In this document: positions 1 through 8,975 of the stretch, one piece after another
How positions within the stretch are numbered: position 1 is the stretch's first letter
Layout: each line of letters opens with the position of its first letter
From: Chitinophagaceae bacterium
GTDB taxonomy: Bacteria; Bacteroidota; Bacteroidia; Chitinophagales; UBA10324
Length of the DNA: 56,464 bases
Direction: 5' to 3'
NCBI GenBank assembly: GCA_947474435.1
Contig: CANJII010000002.1
Coordinates: 98,202-154,665, forward strand
Position numbers and translations under genes: made by a program
Notes under the pieces: model-generated
The model's database searches: none
What the model was told of the DNA's origin: nothing
What the model saw: the letters and a program-made list of their open reading frames with translations, nothing else

Positions 1-793
1 GGCAGGCGAGCAATCCTTTTGTATATGGATGCTGAGGCGAATGAAAAATATCATGCACCGTTGCAGTCTCCACTATTTTTCCTTTGTACATGACTGCAAC
101 ACGATCGGCAATTTCGGCTATCACACCTAAATCATGTGTAATAAATATGGTGCTCATGTTTTGCTCCTTCTGCAAATTGCGCAGCAATTCCAGAATTGTT
201 GATTGCACAGTTACATCCAACGCAGTAGTTGGTTCATCAGCAATAAGAATTGACGGATTGCAACTCATGGCCATTGCAATCATCACACGCTGTTTTTGTC
301 CGCCACTCAACTGATGCGGATAACTGTTAAACATTCGTTCGGGTTGCGGCAACAAAACTTTTTCGAATAAGGCAATCACTTGTTGCTTTGCCTCAGAGCG
401 GGAAATTTTTTTATGTAACCGAATGGCTTCCATCACCTGAGCTCCACAAGTATATACCGGATTCAGCGAGGTCATAGGTTCCTGAAATATCATAGCTATC
501 TCATTGCCACGAATTTGTTGCAATTGCTTTTCAGTGAGTTGTAATAGATTAAGTTCGTTCTGTTGTTTGTTACGAAATAATAATTCTCCGTTCTTAATAA
601 ATCCGGGTTGTTGTATCAACCGCATGATGGAAAGTGAGGTTACTGATTTACCGGAACCCGACTCTCCCACTATACCAAGTGTTTCGCCTTTGTTCAGGTG
701 AAAGGAAATATTTTTTACAGCGGTAAGTGCTTCTTCATCGGAAGTAAAACATACTTCCAGATTATTTACTTCCAGAATTCTTTCTGATTGCAT
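1..793 (-). CDS. Peptide/nickel-type ABC transporter ATP-binding protein (DppD/OppD family), 3' end cut by window
   Basis: The frame is open from an ATG at 793 to the window edge (264 codons seen, C-terminus missing). Visible motifs are Walker A GESGSGKS (residues 43-50), Q-loop FQEPMTSLNP (103-112), ABC signature LSGGQKQR (162-169) and Walker B ILIADEP (182-188), with the H-loop in TIFITHDLG. The FQEPMTSLNP form of the Q-loop and the segment after HSPQHPYTKGLL are typical of the oligopeptide/dipeptide importer ATPases. It would energise uptake of peptides or related solutes across the inner membrane. The permeases and binding protein are not in the window, so the substrate is not known. The downstream part of the gene could hold a second ABC domain (DppDF fusion); this cannot be seen here. 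Confidence 0.9.
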   Translation of the reverse strand, partial: MQSERILEVNNLEVCFTSDEEALTAVKNISFHLNKGETLGIVGESGSGKSVTSLSIMRLIQQPGFIKNGELLFRNKQQNELNLLQLTEKQLQQIRGNEIAMIFQEPMTSLNPVYTCGAQVMEAIRLHKKISRSEAKQQVIALFEKVLLPQPERMFNSYPHQLSGGQKQRVMIAMAMSCNPSILIADEPTTALDVTVQSTILELLRNLQKEQNMSTIFITHDLGVIAEIADRVAVMYKGKIVETATVHDIFHSPQHPYTKGLLAC

Positions 794-922
794 CGCGATA
801 AAAGTAATTAGCTGAAATACATTATATGATATTGAATGGAAGAGTTAATTAACACATAATTGTATTGCACACTTCATTCAGATTTTTTTTCAATAATAGA
901 AAAAATAAATTCGATGCAGCAT

Positions 923-2641
923 TTAAAATTCCATTTGCTTTGAAGGAATATTCAGGCGAAGAGAACCATACCAGTAAAAAACTCCTTCGTTGTAACGACT
1001 CACTTTTGAAAAAGCTTCGCGATAAGTTAATCCCGCATCTAAAAATAAATTATGCCGGAGCATGTATGTGAAAGTTAATTCTCCTATGGTTAAATGAGTG
1101 GTAACTCCCTGTGCAATTTTATTTCCGTACAATGAATTAACAGTTGGCTCAGTTGCCTGCTGTTCAATATCGGAACCGAAATTTGTGGAAGTAATATTGG
1201 GTGAAACACCTCGCAAACTATCTTGCCCAATCATTATATCAAACCACTTGGCAGTAATCCAGAAATTACCGGCGGGTTGATATCGCGCTATGATTATTCC
1301 TTCGCTGAAATTTGCACCAAGCGGATGAGCAAGCGGTTGATTGTAGTGGGTGTAGTTTGATACGCTGTCGTAATGGGTGTAAGTGTATGGGCGAACAAAA
1401 TTCCCTTCAAATTGCAGGTTAAGATTTTCAACAGTGAATGCATCAACATACTTTAAACCTATTTGCGATCCGAGTTTGTTTCCCCAATAACCTGTTCCAT
1501 CTCTGAGTGCTGCAATATTCATATCGTCAATCATCACCTGACCGTAAACGGAAAACGCCCGCAGAAAATTAATTTTTACATCGGCTCCAATAAATGCATT
1601 ATCGGGACTGCCAAGCCCTTGTTCAATTCCGCGATAAAAAATAAGAGGAATCAGGTATTGAAATTCAAACATATCCTTCCGGTGAAACACGACTCCTTCA
1701 AACAATCCTGCATTTAAAAACTTTGTGCAGTTTAAACTGAGGTGGTGAAATGCTGCATATTTTTTTGGAAGCAATTGGTCACCACCTCTTAAAAAATCGG
1801 AAGTTAAATCGGCGAACACATTGGTGTATTCCAGCTTCCATATTTTTGTTTTCAAACGAAGGAATAAATAATCTTCAGAAAAATCAGAGAGTTGCAAACT
1901 GCGGTATCCGTTTCCGAAAAAATTTTTATCTCTTCCGAAAGTGATATTGATGTGTTTGGCTGCAGTAAAATCAATGTATCCGCGGGTAGTTATAAAATCA
2001 ACACCGGTTCCTTTAAAATTTTTGAAATATCCTTCACCAGGTACTGCTCCTTTTTTGTTGGTGTAATTCTGAACATACTTGGTATAACGAGCCTGATTTT
2101 CACCAATGTAAATGTAGAAGGCAATCTTTTGCGATACCCAACCACGCGCTTCTACGCCACGGGTATTGATAAAACGGCTACCATCATTTGTAAAAGTATC
2201 GGCACCAATTCCGAATTGTAAAACAGGATTCATGCGCATCATAAAATCTTCTGACTTCACACTATAAAAATCTGCTTTGGTTCTGTAGAAATAATATATG
2301 GGGTGGTTGCTGTTTATGGTATCACTGTCTATCCATTCAGAATTATCACTATCCAGAAATTCTAAAATTTTTCCATCAGTTCGAGTAAAATGAACGGCAG
2401 GATAAATGGTATCAAACTGGTGAACTGATTTAATAATTTCATCGCGACGGTATGGTTTTACTGAAGTATGAATATTGGTGAGAAATGATCCTGATTTAAT
2501 TTCCAATCTATCAAGATTATGATAAGAATCTGTTCCAAGTGGAACAAAAGCTGATTGCGCTTTTGTTAATGAAACTGAAAAAGTGATTAGAATAAAAAGC
2601 AAAAAGTAAAAACCTGAACCGAGAAATATTTTCATGGCCAC
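923..2641 (-). CDS. Capsule assembly Wzi family outer-membrane protein
   Basis: 572 residues starting MAMKIFLG; a second Met two residues on is an equally good start. An N-terminal signal peptide (hydrophobic core, about residues 7-25, ending LTKAQS) is followed by a beta-rich body with many aromatic-ended strands (for example FFGNGYRSLQLSDF, IFYRGIEQGLG). This matches the Bacteroidota branch of the Wzi/capsule-assembly barrel family (PF14052), which is predicted to form an outer-membrane beta-barrel that retains or organises surface polysaccharide. The length fits the family (about 450-600). It stands alone between the ABC ATPase and a divergent oxygenase gene, with no capsule cluster nearby. 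The family call rests on pattern recognition, not on a search; the role in this organism is inferred. Confidence 0.72.
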   Translation of the reverse strand: MAMKIFLGSGFYFLLFILITFSVSLTKAQSAFVPLGTDSYHNLDRLEIKSGSFLTNIHTSVKPYRRDEIIKSVHQFDTIYPAVHFTRTDGKILEFLDSDNSEWIDSDTINSNHPIYYFYRTKADFYSVKSEDFMMRMNPVLQFGIGADTFTNDGSRFINTRGVEARGWVSQKIAFYIYIGENQARYTKYVQNYTNKKGAVPGEGYFKNFKGTGVDFITTRGYIDFTAAKHINITFGRDKNFFGNGYRSLQLSDFSEDYLFLRLKTKIWKLEYTNVFADLTSDFLRGGDQLLPKKYAAFHHLSLNCTKFLNAGLFEGVVFHRKDMFEFQYLIPLIFYRGIEQGLGSPDNAFIGADVKINFLRAFSVYGQVMIDDMNIAALRDGTGYWGNKLGSQIGLKYVDAFTVENLNLQFEGNFVRPYTYTHYDSVSNYTHYNQPLAHPLGANFSEGIIIARYQPAGNFWITAKWFDIMIGQDSLRGVSPNITSTNFGSDIEQQATEPTVNSLYGNKIAQGVTTHLTIGELTFTYMLRHNLFLDAGLTYREAFSKVSRYNEGVFYWYGSLRLNIPSKQMEF

Positions 2642-2758
2642 AAATGTAAATTTTGATTTGATGAATTGGTGATGGTTAAAAAATTTCTGATTGAACTAAG
2701 TATGTGACCTCAATTAATTTAATGTTGTTGAATTTCATTTTCGCAATACAGGTATCAT

Positions 2759-3412
2759 ATGGAAATTTATTTTAAAAAAATTGCTGAGCTGCATAAGACT
2801 ATCTTTATAAAAATAAAATTATTGCAGGTAGCATTTGAAACACTCATCAGCAGTTACATTGAAAATAAAATTGGAATATGCAACCTGTTTGTAAGTGAGA
2901 AATTAGGTATCCAACTGAAAACTAATTTGCTGGCATTGCACGAAAAAAAATTAATGATTGCCGCAGGCACAGGAAATGTTGAGAAATTAGTGTTTGATAA
3001 ATTGGTGCGGAGTGATAGCATTTACTGGCTTGACCGGCAGCATGCTGATAAATATGAAAATGAATTTCTGGATTTGATGGATGATTTTATCAGTTATCTG
3101 AACCTGACTTGTTATACCGGAATTACGGGTTGCGAATTTCATTATACCTTGTATGAAGCAGGTAGTTTTTATAAAAAACACATTGATCAGTTTCAGAATA
3201 ACGAGAGCCGTAAATTCTCAATGATCAGTTACCTGAATAAAGACTGGGTAGTGGAAGATGGCGGTCAGTTAATGATTCACCAGTCAAATTCGGAACAAGA
3301 AATAACACCAACAAACGGAAAAACTATTTTCTTTAAAAGCAATGAATTGCCGCATGAAGTATTAGTTACCAATAAGCAAAGAGTAAGCATAACAGGTTGG
3401 CTGACATCGTAA
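2759..3412 (+). CDS. 2OG-Fe(II) oxygenase (prolyl 4-hydroxylase-like)
   Basis: 217 residues, no signal peptide, predicted cytosolic. The C-terminal half carries the double-stranded beta-helix iron site: H141-x-D143 (in KKHIDQF), distal H199 (in LPHEVL) and the 2-oxoglutarate-binding R208 (in KQRVSITGW). The GGQLMIH strand lies between them. The N-terminal 100 residues match the helical lead-in of the SM-20/PHD-like bacterial oxygenases (LLAL...AA.tG, then the W90 segment). It would hydroxylate a protein or small-molecule substrate using O2 and 2-oxoglutarate; the substrate cannot be deduced. The ATG lies 117 bases from the divergent upstream gene. It is convergent with the rpmI-rplT operon. 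Confidence 0.82.
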   Translation: MEIYFKKIAELHKTIFIKIKLLQVAFETLISSYIENKIGICNLFVSEKLGIQLKTNLLALHEKKLMIAAGTGNVEKLVFDKLVRSDSIYWLDRQHADKYENEFLDLMDDFISYLNLTCYTGITGCEFHYTLYEAGSFYKKHIDQFQNNESRKFSMISYLNKDWVVEDGGQLMIHQSNSEQEITPTNGKTIFFKSNELPHEVLVTNKQRVSITGWLTS

Positions 3413-3460
3413 GTTAAAATTTTTACAGTCTACTTTATCAAATCCGATCAAGAGCTGCAA

Positions 3461-3495
3461 ATAAAAAAGCCGTCCCAATTAATCGGAACGGCTTT
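3461..3495 (-). terminator. Intrinsic terminator of the rpmI-rplT operon
   Basis: On the minus strand an 11-bp stem (AAAGCCGTTCC with GGGACGGCTTT, one G-U pair) with an 8-nt loop is followed by a short U run. It lies 20 bases past the rplT stop codon, between convergent genes. Confidence 0.85.
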
Positions 3496-3515
3496 GAATT
3501 ATTTTGAAAAGTATA

Positions 3516-3863
3516 TTATCCTTTTACTTTATCAACTATGGCTTTGAAAGCATCTGGTTCATTCATTGCTAAATCGGCCAATACTTTACGATTCAATTCG
3601 ATGTTGTGCTTTTTCAAAGCTGAAATGAAACGACCATAAGTTAAACCATGTTCGTGAACTCCTGCATTGATACGGACAATCCAGAGTGAGCGGTAATCTC
3701 TCTTTTTTTGCTTGCGACCTACATAAGCATAGGCAAGCGCTTTGTCAACAGCATTTTTTGCGGTTGAGATGTTTGTACTTCTTGTTCCCCAATATCCTTT
3801 GGCTCTTTCTAAGACTTTCTTACGGCGGGCACGGGAGGCGACGGCATTTACTGAACGAGGCAT
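3516..3863 (-). CDS. rplT: 50S ribosomal protein L20
   Basis: 115 residues, the normal length for L20. It begins [16 protein letters not shown] and has the basic N-terminal extension, then the globular domain with [20 protein letters not shown]. It binds 23S rRNA early in 50S assembly. It is the second gene of a two-gene operon, 54 bases after rpmI, ending at a strong terminator. In many bacteria L20 represses its own operon through the infC-rpmI leader; infC is not upstream here, so such control would need a different site. Confidence 0.98.
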   Translation of the reverse strand: MPRSVNAVASRARRKKVLERAKGYWGTRSTNISTAKNAVDKALAYAYVGRKQKKRDYRSLWIVRINAGVHEHGLTYGRFISALKKHNIELNRKVLADLAMNEPDAFKAIVDKVKG

Positions 3864-3917
3864 GTTGTTTTATTTTATTGCTGTTTGTTAAAATAATTAA
3901 CAAACAACTTTTCTGAT

Positions 3918-4118
3918 TTATTTAAGGGTTACAAGTAATTTTTGAACATGAGCAAAATTGGCGCTATGCACAATGGTATCTTTTCCCAACTCCTTTTTAC
4001 GGGTATGGGATTTTTTAGTAAGGATGTGGCTTTTGAATGCTTTTTTCCTTTTCACTTTTCCGGAGCCAGTCACTTGAAATCGCTTTTTGGCGCTGGAATT
4101 AGTCTTCATTTTAGGCAT
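3918..4118 (-). CDS. rpmI: 50S ribosomal protein L35
   Basis: 66 residues, very basic, starting [14 protein letters not shown] and containing [15 protein letters not shown], which is diagnostic of L35. It is a small structural protein of the large ribosomal subunit. It is the first gene of the rpmI-rplT transcript. A good Bacteroidota promoter sits just upstream (-7 at 4141-4148). The usual neighbour infC is absent: the next upstream gene is the divergent YajQ gene. Confidence 0.98.
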   Translation of the reverse strand: MPKMKTNSSAKKRFQVTGSGKVKRKKAFKSHILTKKSHTRKKELGKDTIVHSANFAHVQKLLVTLK

Positions 4119-4140
4119 AGGTCAAAAAAAATTGAGCGGG

Positions 4141-4170
4141 CAAAGATATGTTTTCAATCTACATTACAAA
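4141..4170 (-). promoter_or_regulatory. Promoter of rpmI-rplT (Bacteroidota sigma-A type)
   Basis: On the minus strand a -33 TTTG (4167-4170), an 18-base spacer and a -7 TATCTTTG (4141-4148) match the Bacteroidota consensus TTTG / TAnnTTTG exactly. The rpmI ATG begins 23 bases beyond the -7 box. Confidence 0.75.
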
Positions 4171-4291
4171 ACGGGAAATAATAAATAATTAGAGGATTGA
4201 ATTGTGTGGTCATTAATGCAAATCAATGTCTTTTTTTAAATTAAACTTTTCACCTTTGACTTTCGTTTTTTCAACTTTAAAATAAAAAAAG

Positions 4292-4783
4292 ATGCCCTCG
4301 TTTGATGTAGTCAGCAAGTCGGATGCACAATTGCTCGATAATGCAATAAACACTGCTAAAAAAGAAATTGTGAACCGTTATGATTTTCATGGTTCAAAAA
4401 CCGAAATAGAATTTGATAAGAAGGAAATGAAAATCACAATTACTACAGAAAACGATATGCGTGTAAAAGCAATCGGAGATATTTTAATTGCTCGTTCACT
4501 GAAGCAACACATTGATCCACGGTGTTTCGATTTCGGAAAAGATCAGTATGCATCAGGCAACATGCTGCGGAAAGAAATAAAAATAAAGCAGGGAATAGAC
4601 CGTGATACCGCCAAGAAAATGGTGAAAGATATTAAAGACAACGGTTTGAAAGTTCAGGCAAGTATTATGGATGATCAACTTCGTGTAACCGGAAAAAAAA
4701 TTGACGATTTACAATCAGTCATTTCATTTTTAAAATTGAAAGATTATTCGGTGCCACTTGATTTTGTGAATATGAAAAGTTGA
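4292..4783 (+). CDS. yajQ: YajQ family nucleotide-binding protein
   Basis: 163 residues, the standard length for YajQ. It starts MPSFDVVSKSDAQLLDNAIN and contains EIVNRYDFHGSKTEIEF and IDPRCFDFGKDQYASGNMLR. The fold is two ferredoxin-like domains. Members bind cyclic di-GMP or other nucleotides in some proteobacteria, where they act as effectors with transcription factors; in Bacteroidota the role is not known. It is a single cytosolic gene, divergent from rpmI and followed by an unrelated T9SS gene. Confidence 0.93.
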   Translation: MPSFDVVSKSDAQLLDNAINTAKKEIVNRYDFHGSKTEIEFDKKEMKITITTENDMRVKAIGDILIARSLKQHIDPRCFDFGKDQYASGNMLRKEIKIKQGIDRDTAKKMVKDIKDNGLKVQASIMDDQLRVTGKKIDDLQSVISFLKLKDYSVPLDFVNMKS

Positions 4784-4863
4784 GTACTAGCAGGATGTTG
4801 GAAGTTGTTTGTCATTTTTTTGTTTTACTAATTTTGATTAACTGATAAAAAAAATAATTTATC

Positions 4864-6264
4864 ATGAAAAACAAAATCATTACTTGCCTCCTTTTCATTT
4901 TTCTTTTCCCATTGAAATCATCCGCTCAATGCCCCGGTTCATTAACCCATGATTGGGATATTCCAATGACATTTCCGAATCAGACTTTAACTTGTCTGCA
5001 CGATTTGAATAAAAACTATCTATATGTTGCAGGCAAGGAACAAGGATTATTGATTTATGATTTATCAACTATTAATTCACCTGTTCTGGCTTTAGCCATT
5101 CCGAATGATTTATTGTTAAACCTTGATGTAAACAGTTTAACTCAGGATGGAAATTATTTATATCTCGCCCTCGGAAATATTTTTGATGAAAGTGAACATT
5201 CAGCAATGGCCATCATTGATATTTCAATTCCCGCATCAGCGTATGTAACTGATACCTGGGAATTCAACGGATTCAGTGGTGCAGGAATAGTGAAAGTGCA
5301 GGGCGATTTTGCCTATCTCGGTGCCATGCAAAACGGATTAATAATTCTTGATGTAGCAAACAAATACAATATCCAATTTGTTTCTCAATACATTCCCGAT
5401 CTTTCATTTCCATCAGCCAATCCTGATACATTGAAATACAATGCACGCGGAATGGAAATAATCGGTGATATTCTATACCTGTGTTTCGATGCGGGTGGTT
5501 TGCGTATCATTAATATTCACGACAAACAAAATCCAGTGGAGACCGGAAGATATTGCTTGCCTTTTTTAAATACTCATCCGCGCGCATACAACAATATTGT
5601 GATGGATGATTCGCTTGCTTATATCACTATTGATTATTGCGGATTGGAAATTTTAAATGTGGGCGATACCTCAAACATCACACAGGTTGGCTGGTGGAAT
5701 CCGTGGGATTGCGCCACTGCAAGCAACTGGTGGTTGAACTCGCGTGGGCACACCAATGAGTTACGATATGTAAAAGATTGCAAACTTATTTTTATATCAA
5801 CCGGCAAAAGCCAAATTAATGTAGTGGATGTTTCAAACCCGAGCGCTCCTGATAGTTGCACCATGTACGGAACGCAGGCCGACCTGCAAGGCACATGGGG
5901 ATTGGATGTGTATCAGGACAAAATTTTTGCTTGCTACATTTTTGTTCCGCTTGGAATTCCGTTTCAAAGCAATTGGGCTGGTGTGAAAATGATTTCCTGG
6001 AATAATGCGTGCGAAGATTATGTGGAAGATGTTGATCAATATTCTTCCATTTCTGTTTTCCCGAATCCAACAATTGGAAATGTTTTTATTCGTGATTTTA
6101 TTCCATCTAAAATTATTATATTAAATACCATTGGTCAGTCAATTTTAGTTGAAGACAAAGATGATGTAATTTCATTCGAAAATTTTTCAGCAGGAATATA
6201 TTTCATTCGTTTGTTTGATGATCAAGGAATTCCATTCCAGACGGTAAAAATAATCAGGGAGTAA
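4864..6264 (+). CDS. LVIVD-repeat beta-propeller protein with T9SS type A tail
   Basis: 466 residues. A signal peptide (about 1-21, ending KSSAQ) is followed by LVIVD-type repeats, seen as recurring blocks such as NYLYVAGKEQGLLIYDLST, FAYLGAMQNGLIILDVAN, ILYLCFDAGGLRIINIHD and LAYITIDYCGLEILNVGD, each ending in DxSxP-like turns. These repeats are expected to form a beta-propeller. The last 70 residues (SVFPNPTIGNVFI ... GIYFIRLFD ... VKIIRE) are a Por-secretion-tail (PF18962-like) domain that sends the protein through the T9SS to the cell surface. It is a single gene; the ligand is unknown. Confidence 0.85.
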   Translation: MKNKIITCLLFIFLFPLKSSAQCPGSLTHDWDIPMTFPNQTLTCLHDLNKNYLYVAGKEQGLLIYDLSTINSPVLALAIPNDLLLNLDVNSLTQDGNYLYLALGNIFDESEHSAMAIIDISIPASAYVTDTWEFNGFSGAGIVKVQGDFAYLGAMQNGLIILDVANKYNIQFVSQYIPDLSFPSANPDTLKYNARGMEIIGDILYLCFDAGGLRIINIHDKQNPVETGRYCLPFLNTHPRAYNNIVMDDSLAYITIDYCGLEILNVGDTSNITQVGWWNPWDCATASNWWLNSRGHTNELRYVKDCKLIFISTGKSQINVVDVSNPSAPDSCTMYGTQADLQGTWGLDVYQDKIFACYIFVPLGIPFQSNWAGVKMISWNNACEDYVEDVDQYSSISVFPNPTIGNVFIRDFIPSKIIILNTIGQSILVEDKDDVISFENFSAGIYFIRLFDDQGIPFQTVKIIRE

Positions 6265-6361
6265 CCTTCATACCTGACACACAATCTTGTTTTTGAAAGT
6301 GAATAATATCATAACTGTTTCAGTTTAGATTTAATACTATTACCAGACAAATAAAATTAAA

Positions 6362-7315
6362 ATGAAATCAGTTTTTTTCTGCATAGTAATTCTAATTCCT
6401 TTTTTTGCTGGTGCGCAAAACATCTCTGAAAATAATTACAAAATCTATTCAGTGAAATTGCAGAAAGAAGTTTCCATCAACACTATCATTTCAGATATGG
6501 CAAATTACGATGTGTTGTTTTACGGCGAACAACATAACGACAGTGTAACTCACTATCTTGAGAAAACAATTTTTGAAATGATGTATGCACAATTCAATTC
6601 AAATCTTGCCTTGTCAATGGAAATGTTTGACCGCGATGTGCAACCGGTGATGAATGAATACCTCGCTGGTTTTATTCGTGAAAAGAATTTTAAAAAAGAT
6701 GCAAGGGTTTGGAGCAACTACAATGACTATCGACCCATGGTGGAGTTTGCAAAAGAAAAAAAACTGAATGTGATATGTGCAAATTCTGCAAGTCGATACA
6801 CAAATCTTGCAGGAAGAAAAGGTGAATCCGAATTAATGAAACTACCAAAGGAATCTAAATTAAATTTCGCACCCTTGCCTTATGACACCGCAACAGGAGC
6901 TTATCATGAAAAGCTATGGGAAATGTCGGGGCACTCATTAACACCAACTGCACCAACAACTGCAATAACAACAACAGATACAGCAAAAGTGCCGGCGCCG
7001 CCAATGATGATGATGGGAAATTTTAATCTAGTGGTTGCGCAATCGCTTTGGGATGCAACCATGGCTTATTCAATTGCTGAATACAGAAAGAAGAGTCCGG
7101 ACAAAAAAATAATGCAGGTGAATGGCCGCTTTCACAGCGATGAAGGATTCGCTGTTGTTACTCAATTAAAAAAGTATAGCCCGAAAACAAAAGCATTAAT
7201 TATTTCAACCGGAAGCGATGATACATTCCCGAATATTGACTGGAGTCAGTTTAAAAATCTTGGCGATTACATAATTATTACTGATCCGAAAGTTCCAGTT
7301 ACTTATGAAGAATAA
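6362..7315 (+). CDS. ChaN family protein (putative haem-regulated lipoprotein family)
   Basis: 317 residues with a signal peptide (about 1-18, ending FAGAQ). The ChaN/PF04187 core is recognisable from YDVLFYGEQHND (residues 49-60), LALSMEMFDRDVQPVMNEYL and VICANSASRYTNL; the domain closes with a conserved HxxxG-like segment NGRFHSDEGF. The related Campylobacter ChaN binds a haem pair in the periplasm and was proposed to act in iron uptake. No lipobox cysteine is present at the cleavage site, so it is probably periplasmic. A low-complexity Thr/Pro stretch near residue 200 interrupts the domain. The neighbours give no clue to its role. Confidence 0.82.
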   Translation: MKSVFFCIVILIPFFAGAQNISENNYKIYSVKLQKEVSINTIISDMANYDVLFYGEQHNDSVTHYLEKTIFEMMYAQFNSNLALSMEMFDRDVQPVMNEYLAGFIREKNFKKDARVWSNYNDYRPMVEFAKEKKLNVICANSASRYTNLAGRKGESELMKLPKESKLNFAPLPYDTATGAYHEKLWEMSGHSLTPTAPTTAITTTDTAKVPAPPMMMMGNFNLVVAQSLWDATMAYSIAEYRKKSPDKKIMQVNGRFHSDEGFAVVTQLKKYSPKTKALIISTGSDDTFPNIDWSQFKNLGDYIIITDPKVPVTYEE

Positions 7316-7381
7316 AATTTTGCGTTAAGCAATCAAAGTATATTCAGGATTCTTTCAATTGACTTTGCTCTTTTTAAAAAG

Positions 7382-7389
7382 TATCTTTC
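7382..7389 (+). promoter_or_regulatory. Probable -7 promoter box of the response regulator gene
   Basis: TATCTTTC is one base from the TAnnTTTG consensus and lies 11 bases before the ATG at 7401. It falls inside the longer possible reading frame that begins at 7359, which argues for 7401 as the true start. Confidence 0.4.
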
Positions 7390-7400
7390 GTTTTTTTATT

Positions 7401-7814
7401 ATGAGTCAGAATAATTCACGAAATATTATTGTGGTGGATGATGATCCTGTGAGTGTGCAGATATGCAACATGGTTTTTAAACGAACCATGCCTGATGCGA
7501 AAATACAAGTGTTTGAAAACGGATTGGATGCTCTGAAATGGATAGACGCAGAAGGAAGCAAGCAGCAAACAAACAGCAGCTTTGTTTTACTGCTCGATTT
7601 GAATATGCCTGTGGTTGATGGTTGGGGTTTCTTAAATAATTTCGGGAAATTAGATGCAATCATTCAAAATAAATTTCACATTTATATTATGACTTCATCT
7701 GATGACGATAAAGATATTGAGCGGGCAAAACAATTTCCACATGTTAAAGGTTTTCATGTAAAACCTCTTACACATAAACTGATCAATCATATTTTTACTG
7801 AAGTAGGAGTCTGA
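7401..7814 (+). CDS. Single-domain response regulator (CheY-like)
   Basis: From ATG 7401 the protein is 137 residues (MSQNNSRNIIVVDDD). A longer start at 7359 exists but adds a non-homologous 14-residue lead over a likely promoter box. The receiver domain is complete: acidic pocket D13-D15, phosphoacceptor D66 in LLLDLNMPVVDGW, T98-S99 in MTSSDD, and K121 in HVKPL. No output domain follows, so it must act by protein contact after phosphorylation by a kinase coded elsewhere. The type is close to the response regulators that pair with PAS histidine kinases in Bacteroidota. Confidence 0.9.
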   Translation: MSQNNSRNIIVVDDDPVSVQICNMVFKRTMPDAKIQVFENGLDALKWIDAEGSKQQTNSSFVLLLDLNMPVVDGWGFLNNFGKLDAIIQNKFHIYIMTSSDDDKDIERAKQFPHVKGFHVKPLTHKLINHIFTEVGV

Positions 7815-7882
7815 GATAAATGCCAATCAACATAAATAGTTTATAGAAAAAACTTTGCATCTTTCGCTCAATAATTAATGAC

Positions 7883-8236
7883 ATGCGCTTCTTAATAAAA
7901 ATTTTAGTAACCGGTTTAGCAGTCTTGGTATCAGCTTATATGCTGCCCGGAGTTGATGTTGAAAACATGATTAGTGCCATTGGTGTGGCTGCTGTTCTTG
8001 CAGTATTGAATGCTTTTGTAAAACCAGTTCTCATCCTTCTTACTTTACCGATCACTATTTTTTCACTCGGATTATTTCTGCTGGTCATTAATGCATTCAT
8101 GATTATGCTTGCTGGTAAATTTGTTCCTGGTTTTACAGTTGATGGATTTTGGTATGCATTGCTTTTCAGTATTGTTCTTTCAATTATTAACTCATTATTT
8201 GAAGCAAGCAACCCAGAGAACAAGAGAGTGGAATAA
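7883..8236 (+). CDS. PF04020 (phage-holin-like, YvlD) family membrane protein
   Basis: 117 residues with about four hydrophobic segments (residues 4-22, 28-46, 50-78, 88-108). The pattern of PG near residue 23, NAFVKPVLILLTLPITIFSLGL and the final NSLFEASNPE tail fits the PF04020 family, an inner-membrane family of unknown function named for a distant holin resemblance; it is not evidence of a prophage. It stands alone; the pseudogene that follows is on the other strand. Confidence 0.8.
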   Translation: MRFLIKILVTGLAVLVSAYMLPGVDVENMISAIGVAAVLAVLNAFVKPVLILLTLPITIFSLGLFLLVINAFMIMLAGKFVPGFTVDGFWYALLFSIVLSIINSLFEASNPENKRVE

Positions 8237-8242
8237 TTTATT

Positions 8243-8718
8243 TTAATACAATCCCCACTCATCTTCAAATTCATCTTTCTCAAAACTCTTTACCCACTCA
8301 CAAAATGTTTTTCTGAATTGTTCTATTTCTTCGCGAAGCACTTCAGCATATTTTGTTTCCACTCCTGAACCACTTCCGAATTCATTATCCATTTCAATTC
8401 CAAAAGTGAAGGCACGCACGCATCTCGCACATGAGTGAGCGTATGATGGATGCGTTTTCCATATAAATCAAGTACATATCACCACCCCATGCACCTGTGA
8501 GTTTAGCACTCACTTTCCAGGAATCACCAATCATCATTTCCATTTGCGAACGATTCATCTCGTCGTCATCCGGAATTAATTCGAGCATGTGGCTAAGTGT
8601 TTGCGAATTTTTTTTTTTGATTCTGTAATTCTTTGTTCAGTACATAAACCGGTTTCCATAATTCTTTATCTTCATCCGGTTCGAAGTTTTAGAATTCATC
8701 TTCATTAAAAATTTCCAT
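8243..8718 (-). pseudogene. Decayed hypothetical gene: one nonsense codon, one A-tract frameshift, one 4-bp duplication
   Basis: Read on the minus strand from ATG 8718 to TAA 8243-8245. The frame is broken by a TAA at codon 10 (8689-8691), an A11 tract where A10 would be in frame (8608-8618), and a tandem duplication of four bases (8412-8419). Correcting the two indels gives exactly 157 codons with a smooth acidic protein (MEIFNEDEF, then PDEDKELWKPVYVL, LELIPDDDEMNRSQM, WGGDMYLIYMENAS, TKYAEVLREEIEQF, ending DEFEDEWGLY). An internal 64-codon open frame (8394-8588) is a fragment. I do not recognise the family. Three independent lesions make a true pseudogene likely. Confidence 0.75.
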
Positions 8719-8920
8719 ACTGATTTTATTTCTTGGTCTTATATATTTTTCCCGCAACTAATTCTTATTGAAAATAGTTGAGGCTAACATTCACCTGTTT
8801 ATTTATCAGCATCAGTTTGTAAAAATTTTATTTCAATGAAAATTAAATTGACACAAAAAAACAATCTAAGAATTACCGTTTGCATCAGGCAAGTGTGGCT
8901 CTAATTTTATATCATAAATA

Positions 8921-8955
8921 AAAATGCCTCCAACAAAAACAGTCGGAGGCATTTT
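8921..8955 (-). terminator. Intrinsic terminator downstream of dnaK
   Basis: A perfect 11-bp inverted repeat (AAAATGCCTCC / GGAGGCATTTT) with a 13-base loop lies 20 bases past the dnaK stop codon; on the minus strand the stem runs straight into a T-rich stretch. Confidence 0.85.
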
Positions 8956-8975
8956 CCTTTTTATTGAAGAAAAAA

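Noticed and set aside
7883-8236. Holin-like protein as a sign of a prophage
   Set aside because: PF04020 proteins are ordinary chromosomal membrane proteins; no other phage gene is nearby.
8499-8516. A CIRCE-like half site (TTAGCACTC) near dnaK
   Set aside because: Only one half of the operator is present, it lies downstream of dnaK inside a pseudogene, and the dnaK upstream region has no match.
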